The notes: generated by a model from the sequence alone, not told the origin. A stretch of 32,644 nt of DNA from Streptomyces laculatispora (GCF_017353455.1 NZ_JAFMPZ010000078.1:1-32644), one strand, 5' to 3'. Positions 24,463-32,644 are shown, numbered from the stretch's first letter. Made by a program: numbers and translations.

Positions 24463-24540
24463 CGCGGGGTTCGGGGCTTCGTCCCGGGCCCCGCGCCCGA
24501 AACGCCGGCGGGGCTGAAGGGATCAGCCCCGCCGGCGTTT
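24463..24540. terminator. Bidirectional terminator between GntR gene and ABC permease gene
   Basis: An 18-bp perfect stem (24500-24517 with 24523-24540) with a 5-nt loop has AAA and TTT at its ends, so it can work in both directions. A second stem (24463-24469 with 24489-24495) lies nearer the GntR gene. Confidence 0.9.
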
Positions 24541-24564
24541 CCTGAGGGTGTACCGCTCAGCGGC

Positions 24565-25614
24565 TCAGTCCTGCTTCTCGCCGCTCGCGAAGCGGGAGAT
24601 GACCAGCGCCACGATGATGATCGCGCCGTTGAGGAACTGGTTCCAGAGGGCCGGGACGCCGCCGAGGGTCATCACGTTGACCACCAGCTGAAGCGTCAGG
24701 ACGCCGGTCAGCGCACCGAACAGGGTGCCGCGCCCGCCCTTGAGGCTGATACCGCCGATCACCGCCGCGGCGAACACCTGGAAGATCCAGCCGTTGCCCT
24801 GCGTCGCGGCGACCGCGCCGTAGTGGCCGGTGTAGAGGATGCCCGCGAAGGCAGCCAGCAGACCGCCGATGGCGAGCACGATCCAGGTGACCCGGTCGAC
24901 CCGGATACCCGCGGCGCGCGCCGCTTCCGGGTTGCCGCCGATCGCGTACAGCGAGCGTCCGTGCCGCAGCCAGGCCAGCGCCGCGCCGCCGATCGCGAAG
25001 AGCACCAGGCAGATCCAGACCGCGGCCGGAACACCGAACCACTGGCTCTTGCCCAGGTAGCGGAAGGACTCCGGGACGTCGGTGATGGACTTGCCCTCGG
25101 TGATGCCGATGTGGAGTCCGCGCAGCATGGTCAGCATGCCGAGCGTGGCGATGAAGCCGTTGACCCGCAGCTTCAGCATCAGGAAGCCGTTGATCGCGCC
25201 GATGACGAGGCCGACCAGCAGGCAGAGCGGAATCGCCATCCAGGTGGGGAGCACGCCCAGGCCGGCGAAGCGGCCGTCGTCGCCGGGCAGCACCAGCCAC
25301 ATGGCGACGACGGGCGCGATGCCGATCGTCGACTCCAGCGACAGGTCCATCCGCCCGCAGATCAGGATCAGTGCCTGGCCCAGGACCAGCAGGCTGAGCT
25401 CGGAGGACTGCTGGACGACGCTGATCAGGTTGTCCGAGGTGAGGAAGACCGGCGAGACGATGAAGCCGATCACCATCAGCACCAGGATCACCGGCACCAG
25501 CGAGAAGTCGCTCCACCGGATCAGCTTGAGCCGGCTCAGCGGGCTGTCGCCGAGACCGCCCTTCGGTCCCCCGTTGACGTCGTCGGCCGTGGACGGCCGT
25601 ATCGTGCCGGTCAT
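24565..25614 (-). CDS. Sugar ABC transporter permease (RbsC/XylH type)
   Basis: This is the membrane channel of a carbohydrate importer of the CUT2 class, probably a homodimer. The 349-residue product has a polar head of about 36 residues and then 8-10 hydrophobic segments. It shows the class markers: ALILICGRMDLSLESTIGIA (ligand-path helix), NGFLMLKLRVNGFIATLGML, LYAIGGNPEAARAAGIRVD and AAAVIGGISLKGGRGTLFGA. The ATG at 25614 overlaps the ATPase stop by 4 nt (ATGA), so translation is coupled. It is the last gene of the operon; a terminator follows 25 bp on. Confidence 0.95.
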   Translation of the reverse strand: MTGTIRPSTADDVNGGPKGGLGDSPLSRLKLIRWSDFSLVPVILVLMVIGFIVSPVFLTSDNLISVVQQSSELSLLVLGQALILICGRMDLSLESTIGIAPVVAMWLVLPGDDGRFAGLGVLPTWMAIPLCLLVGLVIGAINGFLMLKLRVNGFIATLGMLTMLRGLHIGITEGKSITDVPESFRYLGKSQWFGVPAAVWICLVLFAIGGAALAWLRHGRSLYAIGGNPEAARAAGIRVDRVTWIVLAIGGLLAAFAGILYTGHYGAVAATQGNGWIFQVFAAAVIGGISLKGGRGTLFGALTGVLTLQLVVNVMTLGGVPALWNQFLNGAIIIVALVISRFASGEKQD

Positions 25615-27131
25615 TCCCTTTCCCCCACACCTTCCATGGCGGCGACGAGTTCCCCGTCGGTCCACCCGCTTGCGAACGTGGCGACCACTCGCCCGTGGAA
25701 CAGGGCGAGCACCCGGTCGCAGACCCGCAGATCGTCCAGCTCGTCCGAGACGACGACCGCGGCATTGCCCTCGTCGGCGACCCGCCGGACGACTCCGAGG
25801 AGCGAGTCCTTGGACTTGACGTCCACACCCGCGGTGGGCCGGACCGCCACCAGCACGCTGGGCTTGCGGGCCAGCGCGCGGGCGACCACCACCTTCTGCT
25901 GGTTGCCGCCGGAGAGCCCGGAGACGGGCTGCTCGGGGCCCTGGGTCTTGATGTCCAGCGAGTCGATCATGCCCCGGGCGAACTCCCGCGTACGGGAGGG
26001 CAGTACGGTCCCCCACGGGCCGAGCTGGTCGGTGACCGTGAGGGTGGCGTTCTCCGCGACGCTGCGCTGCAGGACGAGGCCCTGGTCGTGCCGGTCCTCG
26101 GGGATGTAGCCGATCCCGGCGGCCAGCGCGTGCGGCACGCTGCCCGAGCGCACGGCCTCGCCGTGCACCCGGACCGTGCCGCCGCCCGCCTTGCGCATAC
26201 CCGCCAGGACCTCGCCCAGCGCGGTGTTGCCGCTGGCCGCCGAGCCGGCCAGGCCGAGCACCTCGCCGGGGCGCACCTGGAGGTCCAGCGGTTCGAACCG
26301 GCCCTCCACGGTGAGCCCCTCGGTGCGCAGGACGGGCTCCGCCGACGCGTCGGGCGGTGTGGTGGTACCGGCCGCGTGCCAGGCGACGGCGCCGCCGGAC
26401 TTCTCGCCCGTCATCGCCGCCACCAGATCCGTCTTCGCCACGTCCGCCACGGGGGCGGTCAGGACGTGGCGGGCGTCGCGGTAGACGGTGACCGCCGTGC
26501 AGAGCTCGTACACCTCCTGCAGATGGTGGGAGATGAAGAGGAACGCCACTCCCTGGCTCTGCAGTTCCCGGAGCTTGTCGAAGAGCCGCCCGATGCCCCG
26601 GGCGTCGAGCTGGGCGGTCGGCTCGTCGAGGATGATCAGCCGCGCGCCGAAGGACAGCGCGCGGGCGATCTCGACGAACTGCCGCTGCTCGACGGCGAGA
26701 TCGCGCGCCCGGGTGTTCGGGTCGACCTGGACTCCGTAGTCGGCGAGGAGCTGCTCCGCGCGCTTGCGCAGCCGCCCCCAGCTGATCCAGCGGGCGTTGT
26801 CGTCGAACCGGTTGAGGAAGAGGTTCTCCGCGACGGTCAGGTCGGGGACGACCATGGACTTCTGGTAGACGCAGGCGACCTTCGACTGCCAGGCCGCGGT
26901 GTCCCCGAAGGCGGGCGCGGGCTCCCCGCCGAAGGTGACCGTGCCCGCCTCCGCCTTGTGGAGTCCGGTCAACACGCTGACCAGGGTCGACTTGCCCGCG
27001 CCGTTGCGGCCGACGAGGGCGTGCGACTCACCGGGCTGCACGGTGAGCTTCACCCCGTCGAGCGCGACGGTCGGTCCGAAGCGTTTGACAACGCCTTCCG
27101 CCTGTACGGCAGGTGGTGGTGCCTGGTCCAT
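25611..27131 (-). CDS. Sugar ABC transporter ATPase with two nucleotide-binding domains (RbsA type)
   Basis: This is the ATP-binding engine of the CUT2 sugar importer, with two fused NBDs in 506 residues. NBD1 is intact: Walker A GRNGAGKST at 41-49, Walker B LIILDE at 165-170, and His in FISHHL. Its signature loop is altered (LAVEQRQ). NBD2 is degenerate: GSAASGNT at 296-303 lacks the Walker A Lys, and VLVAVRPTAGVDV at 426-438 lacks the Walker B Asp-Glu, although the signature LSGGNQQK is good. Loss of the Walker A Lys is common in the class, but loss of the Asp-Glu pair is not. I start at ATG 27131, 2 nt after the binding-protein stop; an ATG 11 codons upstream is possible. It overlaps the permease gene by 4 nt. 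Confidence 0.94.
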   Translation of the reverse strand: MDQAPPPAVQAEGVVKRFGPTVALDGVKLTVQPGESHALVGRNGAGKSTLVSVLTGLHKAEAGTVTFGGEPAPAFGDTAAWQSKVACVYQKSMVVPDLTVAENLFLNRFDDNARWISWGRLRKRAEQLLADYGVQVDPNTRARDLAVEQRQFVEIARALSFGARLIILDEPTAQLDARGIGRLFDKLRELQSQGVAFLFISHHLQEVYELCTAVTVYRDARHVLTAPVADVAKTDLVAAMTGEKSGGAVAWHAAGTTTPPDASAEPVLRTEGLTVEGRFEPLDLQVRPGEVLGLAGSAASGNTALGEVLAGMRKAGGGTVRVHGEAVRSGSVPHALAAGIGYIPEDRHDQGLVLQRSVAENATLTVTDQLGPWGTVLPSRTREFARGMIDSLDIKTQGPEQPVSGLSGGNQQKVVVARALARKPSVLVAVRPTAGVDVKSKDSLLGVVRRVADEGNAAVVVSDELDDLRVCDRVLALFHGRVVATFASGWTDGELVAAMEGVGERE

Positions 27132-27133
27132 GG

Positions 27134-28174
27134 CTAGCTCTTCTTCTCCAGCTGGTTGGCCCACAGCTTCGGGTCGTCGACGTTGTCCTTGGTCACCAGC
27201 GGCGCGGGGAGCTGGTCCTCCAGGCCGTTCGGGATCTTGATGATGTTGGAGTCGTGGTCGGTCGGACCCTCCTTGAAGGTCTTCCCGTCCAGAGCCGCCT
27301 TGGCGTAGTACAGCGCGTACTTCGCGTACAGGTCGGCGGGCTGGGAGATCGTCGCGTCGATCTTCCCGGCCTTGATGGCGTCGAACTCCTCCGGGATGCC
27401 GTCGTTGGAGATGATGGTGATGTGGCCCGGCGAACCGGCCGGCTTCAGCAGCTTCTTCTGCTCCAGGAGCGCGAGGGTCGGCTGCAGGAAGACACCGCCG
27501 GCCTGCATGTAGATGCCGTTGATGTCGGGGTGGGCGGCCAGCGTCGACTGCAGCTTCGCGGAGGCGACGTCGCCCTTCCAGTCGGTGGCGAGCTCGAACA
27601 CCTTGATGTCCGGGAAGTCCTTGTCCATACAGGTCTTGAAGGCCTCGGAGCGGTCGCGGCCGTTGATCGAGGACAGGTCGCCCTGGAACTCGACGACCTT
27701 GCCCTTGCCCTTCAGCTGCTGGCCGAGGTACTTGCAGGCGTTGGTCCCGTACGCCTTGTTGTCGGCCCGCACCACCATGTAGATGTCGCCCTTGTCGGGG
27801 CGGGTGTCGACGCTGATGACCGGGATCTTCTTCTCGTTCAGGGTGCTGAGCGACTCGGCGATGGCGCCCGTGTCCTGCGGAGCCATCACCACGGCCTTCG
27901 CGCCCTGGTCGGTGAAGGTCTGGACGTTGGCGACCAGCTTGCCGATGTCGTTCTGCGAGTTGGTCAGCGGCAGCGCCTTGACCTCGCCGCCCTTGACCCC
28001 CTTCTGGATGTAGTTCTGGTACGAGTTCCAGAAGTCGCTGTCGCTGCGCGGCAGGTCGATACCGACCTTCCCGCCACCCGCACCGTCGTCCGATGATTCG
28101 CGGTTGCAGCCCGCGAGGGCAGTGACGGCCAGCAGTACGGCGCAGGCCGCCGCACTCGTCGTACGCACTCTCAT
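27134..28174 (-). CDS. Sugar-binding lipoprotein (RbsB type, periplasmic-binding-protein family 4)
   Basis: This extracellular binding protein captures the sugar for the CUT2 importer encoded after it. The 346-residue precursor has a lipoprotein signal (MRVRTTSAAACAVLLAVTAL, then AGC) with Cys23 lipidated. The mature part is the type 1 periplasmic-binding fold: KVGIDLPRSDSDFWNSY, then VVMAPQDTGAIAESL, IPVISVDTRPD and ISNDGIPEEFDAIKAG. The genes around it suggest L-fucose or a related 6-deoxy or galacto-sugar as ligand (inference). The ATG at 28174 has AAGGAA about 10 nt upstream; the frame is open 16 codons more without support. It lies 120 bp after the dehydrogenase gene, far enough for an internal promoter, though none is clear. 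Confidence 0.94.
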   Translation of the reverse strand: MRVRTTSAAACAVLLAVTALAGCNRESSDDGAGGGKVGIDLPRSDSDFWNSYQNYIQKGVKGGEVKALPLTNSQNDIGKLVANVQTFTDQGAKAVVMAPQDTGAIAESLSTLNEKKIPVISVDTRPDKGDIYMVVRADNKAYGTNACKYLGQQLKGKGKVVEFQGDLSSINGRDRSEAFKTCMDKDFPDIKVFELATDWKGDVASAKLQSTLAAHPDINGIYMQAGGVFLQPTLALLEQKKLLKPAGSPGHITIISNDGIPEEFDAIKAGKIDATISQPADLYAKYALYYAKAALDGKTFKEGPTDHDSNIIKIPNGLEDQLPAPLVTKDNVDDPKLWANQLEKKS

Positions 28175-28294
28175 TGGTGTCCCGTTCCTTTGTGGAGTAC
28201 CGGCTCGGAGATCAGATGGCATTGCTGGGGTGCGTGGTGCAGGTGGCGCGAGGTGTACGGCCCCCTGATCCGGCTCGGGCCGCCCACCCTCCGG

Positions 28295-29074
28295 TCAGCT
28301 GTCGGCGGGGCGCAGGCGCAGGCCCTGCATTCCACCGTCGACGGCCAGTGCGGTACCCGTCACGGAGGCCGCGGCGGGGCTGGCGAGGTAGAGGATCGCG
28401 GCGGCCACCTCGTCGGCGGAGACCAGCCGGCCCAGCGGCTGCCGGGCGTTGAGCGCCGCGCGTTCGGCGGCCGGGTCGCCGGCCTGGCCGAGCAGCCGGC
28501 CGATCCACGGGGTGTCCGCGGTGCCGGGGTTGACGCAGTTGACCCGGACGCCCTCGCGGACGTGGTCGGCGGCCATCGCGAGGGTCAGCGAGAGGACCGC
28601 GCCCTTGCTCGCGCTGTACAGGGCGCGCTGCGGCAGCCCGGCGGTCGCCGCGATCGAACAGGTCTGGGTGATCGAGACGGCGCCGGGGCGCTCGGCGGCG
28701 GCGCGCCGCAGGTGCGGCAGGGCGTGCCGGGCGGTGCGGACCATGCCGAGGACGTTGATGTCCAGGACCCGGGTCCACTCGTCGTCGTCGTTGTCCTCGA
28801 CGGAGCCGATGGAGCCGATGCCCGCGTTCGACACGAGCGTGTGCAGGGAGCCCAGTTCGGCCGCCGCCCGGTCGACCGCCTCGCGCACGGCCGCGTCGTC
28901 GGTGACGTCCGCCTTGACGGCGAGGGTGCCCTCGGGGGCGCCCGCGGTCTCCCGGTCCAGGACCGCTACGCGGGCCCCGCGCTCCAGGAGCATGGTCGCG
29001 ACGGCGGCCCCGATACCGGAGGCACCGCCCGTCACCAGAGCGTTCATCCCCTCGAAGTCGCGTGTGCCGGTCAT
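28295..29074 (-). CDS. Short-chain dehydrogenase, probable 2-keto-3-deoxy-L-fuconate dehydrogenase
   Basis: This is an NAD(P)-dependent oxidoreductase of the classical SDR family, 259 residues. The cofactor motif is [11 protein letters not shown] (12-22). Next come SNAGIG (82-87) and the catalytic set with Ser about 140, Tyr153 and Lys157 in YSASKG. The [19 protein letters not shown] block and the [19 protein letters not shown] end are typical. The TADTPW form and the position directly after L-fuconate dehydratase point to oxidation of 2-keto-3-deoxy-L-fuconate at C4 in the non-phosphorylating L-fucose route. Specificity is inferred from context. The start ATG overlaps the dehydratase stop by 4 nt. 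Confidence 0.9.
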   Translation of the reverse strand: MTGTRDFEGMNALVTGGASGIGAAVATMLLERGARVAVLDRETAGAPEGTLAVKADVTDDAAVREAVDRAAAELGSLHTLVSNAGIGSIGSVEDNDDDEWTRVLDINVLGMVRTARHALPHLRRAAAERPGAVSITQTCSIAATAGLPQRALYSASKGAVLSLTLAMAADHVREGVRVNCVNPGTADTPWIGRLLGQAGDPAAERAALNARQPLGRLVSADEVAAAILYLASPAAASVTGTALAVDGGMQGLRLRPADS

Positions 29075-30408
29075 CGGCTGTCCTCCTCAGTGGTGCGGCG
29101 GGCCTGCCATACGGGGCCCTCCGGATAGCGGTGTGCGGCGATCGACCCGGGGAGCATCCGGGCGGAGAAGCCCGGGGACGCGGGCGCCCGGTAGCGGCCC
29201 GAGTCGATCACGGTGGGGTCGGCGAAGTGCTCGTGCAGATGATCGACGTATTCGATCACTCGGTCCTCCCAGGTGCCGGAGACCGCCACATAGTCGAACA
29301 TCGAGAGGTGCTGCACCAGCTCGCACAGGCCGACGCCGCCCGCGTGCGGGCAGACCGGAACGCCGTACTTGGCGGCGAGCAGCAGGATCGCCAGGTTCTC
29401 GTTGACACCCGCGACCCGCGCGGCGTCGATCTGGACGAAGTCGACCGCACCGGCCTGGAGCAGCTGCTTGAACACGACCCGGTTGGCGACGTGTTCGCCG
29501 GTGGCGACCTTGACCGGCTGTCCGGCGCGCACGGCGGCGTGGCCGAGGATGTCGTCGGGGCTGGTCGGCTCCTCGATCCAGTGCGGGTCGTACGGCGCGA
29601 GCGCGGTCATCCACTCCACCGCATCGGCGACGTCCCAGCGCTGGTTGGCGTCGACCGCGATCCGTACGTCGGCGCCGACGGCCTCACGGGCGAGCCCGAG
29701 CCTGCGGACGTCGTCGTCTAGGTCGCCGCCGACCTTCAGCTTGATCTGGGTGAAGCCGTCGGCGACGGCCTCCTTCGCCAGCCTGACCAGCTTGTCGTCG
29801 GAGTAACCGAGCCAGCCGGGCGAGGTGGTGTAGGCGGGGTACCCCTCGGCACGCAGCCGCTCGGCCCGCTCGGCCCGGCCCGGTTCGGCGGCGCGCAGGA
29901 TCGCGAGCGCCTCCTCGGGGGTGAGTGCGTCGCTGAGGTAGCGGAAGTCGACGAGGGAGACGAGCTCCTCGGGCGTCATCTCGGCCAGGAACTGCCAGAC
30001 GGGTCTGCCGGCCCGCTTCGCCGCCAGGTCCCAGGCGGCGTTGACGACCGCGCCGGCCGCCATGTGCATCACGCCCTTCTCGGGCCCCAGCCAGCGCAGT
30101 TGGGAGTCGTGGGTGAGGTCCCGGTACAGCGCGCCGAGGTCGGCCGCGGTGCGGGGCACGGGACGCCCGACCACATAGGGGGCCAACGCCTGGATGGCGG
30201 CTGCCATCACCTCGTTGCCGCGCCCGATGGTGAAACAGAAGCCATGTCCCTCGACACCGTCACCAGCACTGTCCGCGGCGTCGGTACGCAGTACGACATA
30301 GGCAGCCGAGTAGTCGGGATCGGGGTTCATGGCGTCCGAGCCGTCCAGTTGTTCCGAGGTCGGAAAACGGATGTCGTGAACCTCGAAATCCGTGACGGTC
30401 TGACTCAT
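29071..30408 (-). CDS. L-fuconate dehydratase (enolase superfamily)
   Basis: The enzyme dehydrates L-fuconate to 2-keto-3-deoxy-L-fuconate. It is Mg-dependent and in the mandelate racemase group of the enolase superfamily. The 445-residue product has the typical N-terminal block [20 protein letters not shown] and the [17 protein letters not shown] segment. The active site is complete: base Lys225 in IKLKVGG, metal ligands Asp253 (VDANQRW), Glu279 ([10 protein letters not shown]) and Glu305 (ATGEHV), and second base His355 (CPHAGG). The closest known relatives are bacterial FucD and human ENOSF1. The ATG at 30408 is the family start; the frame is open to 30561 across the operator region. It is first in the operon. 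Confidence 0.94.
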   Translation of the reverse strand: MSQTVTDFEVHDIRFPTSEQLDGSDAMNPDPDYSAAYVVLRTDAADSAGDGVEGHGFCFTIGRGNEVMAAAIQALAPYVVGRPVPRTAADLGALYRDLTHDSQLRWLGPEKGVMHMAAGAVVNAAWDLAAKRAGRPVWQFLAEMTPEELVSLVDFRYLSDALTPEEALAILRAAEPGRAERAERLRAEGYPAYTTSPGWLGYSDDKLVRLAKEAVADGFTQIKLKVGGDLDDDVRRLGLAREAVGADVRIAVDANQRWDVADAVEWMTALAPYDPHWIEEPTSPDDILGHAAVRAGQPVKVATGEHVANRVVFKQLLQAGAVDFVQIDAARVAGVNENLAILLLAAKYGVPVCPHAGGVGLCELVQHLSMFDYVAVSGTWEDRVIEYVDHLHEHFADPTVIDSGRYRAPASPGFSARMLPGSIAAHRYPEGPVWQARRTTEEDSR

Positions 30409-30428
30409 GTGCGCCCCCAGGGGAAATA

Positions 30429-30525
30429 ACATCGGACCTCTGCTCTGGTCATCCGATGTATAGCGCCCCCAGGGCTCCAACGTCCAGGGTTGAGGCGAAA
30501 TTGCCCCCACACAGCTCGGATGTAT
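30429..30525 (-). promoter_or_regulatory. Fuconate operon promoter with clustered GntR operators
   Basis: On the minus strand, ATACATCGGATGA (30461-30449) differs in one base from the site upstream of the GntR gene. It overlaps a -10-like TATACA (30462-30457), with TGGACG 18 nt upstream as a poor -35. A half-site ATACATCCGA lies at 30525-30516. A partial ACATCGGA is present on the plus strand at 30429-30436. Binding would block the promoter. Confidence 0.65.
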
Positions 30526-30665
30526 GGCGGGCTTGATGCCCTGATTCGGCCGGTGATGCACCCCAGTGGCCCGGGTTCACCCGGCCGCGCACAGGGGCTG
30601 CGGCGCGGGTGGCCGGAAGCCGTAAGGTTGTTCCGTACGCAAGGGAACTTCGGAAGGAGGCCTGG

Positions 30666-31829
30666 GTGATCGAGCTCGAGGGGGTTCCCGAGCTGATCGA
30701 CCCGGTCATGGTGGCCGCGTTCGAGGGGTGGAACGACGCAGGTGACGCCGCTTCCACAGCGGTCGCGCACCTGGACCGGGAGTGGAAGGGCGAGGTGTTC
30801 GCGGCGCTGGACGCCGAGGACTACTACGACTTCCAGGTAAACCGCCCGACGGTGTGGCTGGACGGCGGGGTGCGCAAGATCACCTGGCCGACGACCCGGC
30901 TCTCCGTGGTCCGCATCGGCGGGGACAAGCCCCGTGATCTCGTCCTGGTCCGGGGCATCGAGCCGTCGATGCGCTGGCGCTCGTTCTGCAACGAGATCCT
31001 GGGCTTCGCCCATGAGCTGGGCGTCGAGATGGTGGTGGTGCTCGGTGCGCTGCTCGGCGACACCCCGCACACCCGTCCGGTACCGGTCAGCGGCGTCACG
31101 TCCGATCCGGACCTGGCGCGCACCATGGACCTGGAGGAGACCAGGTACGAGGGGCCGACCGGCATCGTCGGCATCCTCCAGGAGGCGTGCACCCACGCGG
31201 GTGTGCCCGCCGTGAGCCTGTGGGCGGCGGTGCCGCACTACGTGTCGCAGCCGCCCAACCCGAAGGCCACCCTGGCGCTGCTGAACCGCCTGGAGGATCT
31301 CATCGGGCTGCGCATCCCGCTGGGTGAACTGGCCGAGGACGCGCGCGCCTGGCAGCTCGGGGTCGACCAACTGGCCGCCGAGGACAGCGAGGTGGCGGAG
31401 TACGTTCAGACGCTGGAGGAGGCCCGGGACACCGCGGAGCTTCCCGAGGCGAGCGGCGAGGCCATCGCCCGGGAGTTCGAGCGCTATCTGCGGCGCCGGG
31501 ACCCCGGTCCGGGTTCCGGACCGGGCGGACACGCGACGGAGAGCGGCGACGGCTCGTATCTGCGGGACACGTCGACCGGCCGGACCAGGCCGCCGAAGCC
31601 GGCCCGGCCGGAGACCGGACCGGGGCCGGTGAGCGGGTCCGGAAGCGGGTCCCCGACCGGTCCCGCGACGGGCCCGGCGTCGGCCGACGGCGGGGAGGAC
31701 CGCAGCGACGCCGGCGACCCGCAGCAGCCGCCGGGCGAACGGCCGGAGGACGCCTCCTCGGGAAGTGCCCCGGGAGACGCCTCGCAGGATCCGCCGGAGG
31801 ACTCGCCGGAGAATTCGTCGGAGGACTGA
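30666..31829 (+). CDS. PAC2-family protein with long disordered tail
   Basis: The family is related to the eukaryotic proteasome assembly chaperone 2; its role in actinobacteria is not established. The 387-residue product has the PAC2 domain at about residues 1-255: PVMVAAFEGWNDAGDAAS, then DLVLVRGIEPSMRWR, VVVLGALLGDTPHTRPVPV, and AVSLWAAVPHYVSQPPNPKA. From about 285 on it is a low-complexity tail of Gly, Pro, Ser, Glu and Asp, ending in acidic SED. The start is GTG at 30666 with AAGGAGG about 5 nt upstream; the frame is open 19 codons more. It is divergent from the fuconate operon. The Pup-proteasome genes lie about 24 kb away in the same window, so a functional link is only a thought. Confidence 0.9.
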   Translation: MIELEGVPELIDPVMVAAFEGWNDAGDAASTAVAHLDREWKGEVFAALDAEDYYDFQVNRPTVWLDGGVRKITWPTTRLSVVRIGGDKPRDLVLVRGIEPSMRWRSFCNEILGFAHELGVEMVVVLGALLGDTPHTRPVPVSGVTSDPDLARTMDLEETRYEGPTGIVGILQEACTHAGVPAVSLWAAVPHYVSQPPNPKATLALLNRLEDLIGLRIPLGELAEDARAWQLGVDQLAAEDSEVAEYVQTLEEARDTAELPEASGEAIAREFERYLRRRDPGPGSGPGGHATESGDGSYLRDTSTGRTRPPKPARPETGPGPVSGSGSGSPTGPATGPASADGGEDRSDAGDPQQPPGERPEDASSGSAPGDASQDPPEDSPENSSED

Positions 31830-31840
31830 TCCGGGCAGCC

Positions 31841-31874
31841 GGGAGCCGGGCGGGTGGACACCCGCCCGGCTCCC
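31841..31874. terminator. Terminator between PAC2 gene and glycosidase-like gene
   Basis: 15-bp perfect GC stem (31841-31855 with 31860-31874) and GGAC loop, 11 bp after the PAC2 stop codon, between convergent genes. It can serve both strands. Confidence 0.85.
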
Positions 31875-31892
31875 TCGCTTCACTGCGGACAT

Positions 31893-32644
31893 TCAGGAGC
31901 AGGTGAAGCGCGCGGCGCCCCAGTCGCCGTGGTCGCCGGTCTTGGACCCATTGGTGTCCGTGACCTTCAGACGCACATGGCGCGCGTCGTCGAGCGGCAC
32001 GTCGACCGGTACGGTCGCCGACGCCCCGGTCACCTTCGGCGAGGTCCAGAGCACCTTGCCGTCGGCCTCGACGGAGAACGCCACCTCGCCGTATCCGGCG
32101 ATCTCGTCGTCGATCCCCGCGTCCGCGGTGAACTTCGAGCACTGTCCGCCGAGATAGACCTCGATGTCGGAGTCGGCATGGGTGCCGATCCCCTTCTCGT
32201 ACACCTTCCCGGCCAGTGTGAGCGGGCCGCCGTCGGCCGCGCCCGATTCGCCGTTGCTGCGGTCGCGCTCCGCCGGACCGTAGCCGTTGACCGAACTCAG
32301 CCACTCCAGATCGCTCGCCCACACCTCACCGGTGGGCGGCGGCGGCATCACCGCGGCGGCGATCCGCTGGACCGCCGTACGGGATTCGCCCGCCGACCGG
32401 TAGCGGGCGAGCGCGGTGATCCGTGCCTCCCCCGCCGCGGCGTCCTTCGCCGGGGTGACCGACACCTCGACCCGCCGGGTGGTGCCCGCCGGGATCCGCT
32501 GCACGGCCTTGGCCAAAGTGGCCTGCCAGCCCTTGGGGACGTCCAGGGAGACCACGGCGTCCGTGACATCGGCCTTGCCGGCGGTGACGTCGACGGCGAC
32601 GGTGGCCGGGGCGCCCGCGCCGACCTCCTGGCCCTGCGGCGCGG
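31893..32644 (-). CDS. Secreted glycosidase-like protein, C-terminal NEW3 and NPCBM domains (5' end outside window)
   Basis: The frame is open to the window edge, so only the last 249 residues are visible. The first part (about 1-85 of the fragment: VAVDVTAGKADVTDA and later PAGTTRRVEVSVTPAKDAAAG) looks like the alpha-galactosidase-associated NEW3 beta-sandwich. After a proline linker (VMPPPPTGEVW), the rest is an NPCBM carbohydrate-binding module: YLSDLEW-like WASDLEWLSSVNGYGPAERD, YEKGIGTHADSDIEVYLGG, FTADAGIDDE and a final ARFTCS. These modules sit at the end of secreted glycoside hydrolases. The catalytic family cannot be told from here. Confidence 0.85.
   Translation of the reverse strand, partial: APQGQEVGAGAPATVAVDVTAGKADVTDAVVSLDVPKGWQATLAKAVQRIPAGTTRRVEVSVTPAKDAAAGEARITALARYRSAGESRTAVQRIAAAVMPPPPTGEVWASDLEWLSSVNGYGPAERDRSNGESGAADGGPLTLAGKVYEKGIGTHADSDIEVYLGGQCSKFTADAGIDDEIAGYGEVAFSVEADGKVLWTSPKVTGASATVPVDVPLDDARHVRLKVTDTNGSKTGDHGDWGAARFTCS

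Overview
The window is high-GC actinobacterial chromosome and almost certainly from a Streptomyces. The evidence is the very high GC content, frequent GTG starts, a complete Pup-proteasome locus (arc, dop, pup, prcB, prcA), and a gylR-glpF-glpK-glpD glycerol locus next to metH, an arrangement I know from Streptomyces. Nearly every long antisense open frame here is a GC-bias shadow of a real gene.

Region 1 (1-6.6 kb): the 3' end of a LacI-type regulator runs towards a minus-strand pupylation/proteasome locus in the order arc, dop, pup, a small truncated endonuclease VII-like ORF, prcB, prcA. Dop prepares and removes Pup, ARC unfolds pupylated proteins, and PrcA/PrcB form the 20S core. The Pup ligase gene pafA is not in the window. 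arc and pup share a near-identical promoter-like element.

Region 2 (6.6-14.7 kb): housekeeping and accessory genes. These are a small ferredoxin with a C-x2-D-x2-C cluster motif, a secreted protein of unknown function, tRNA m1A58 methyltransferase, a site-2 protease with CBS domains, a RecB-type Fe-S nuclease coupled to an orphan NarL-type response regulator, an orphan family 5 solute-binding lipoprotein, and a HAD phosphatase. From memory, the arc-trmI-recB neighbourhood resembles the proteasome neighbourhood of Mycobacterium tuberculosis.

Region 3 (14.8-23.6 kb): metH (B12-dependent methionine synthase) is divergent from gylR, which is followed by glpF-glpK-glpD (uptake, phosphorylation and oxidation of glycerol). 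A shared sequence upstream of gylR and glpF looks like the GylR operator.

Region 4 (23.7-30.5 kb): a FadR-type GntR regulator converges on a five-gene minus-strand operon: L-fuconate dehydratase, a short-chain dehydrogenase, and a ribose/xylose-type ABC importer (binding protein, ATPase, permease). The same ATACATC-G-GATG operator lies upstream of the regulator and at the operon promoter, so these six genes form a readable local regulon for uptake and non-phosphorylating breakdown of L-fucose or a similar sugar.

Region 5 (30.6-32.6 kb): a PAC2-family protein with a long disordered tail, then the 3' end of a secreted glycosidase-like protein (NEW3 plus NPCBM domains) that runs off the window. 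Strong hairpin terminators separate most transcription units. I found no CRISPR array, insertion sequence, tRNA or rRNA. I saw no clearly unknown multi-gene system. The most interesting points are the fuconate regulon, the shared arc/pup promoter element, and the endonuclease VII remnant with its hairpin inside the proteasome operon.
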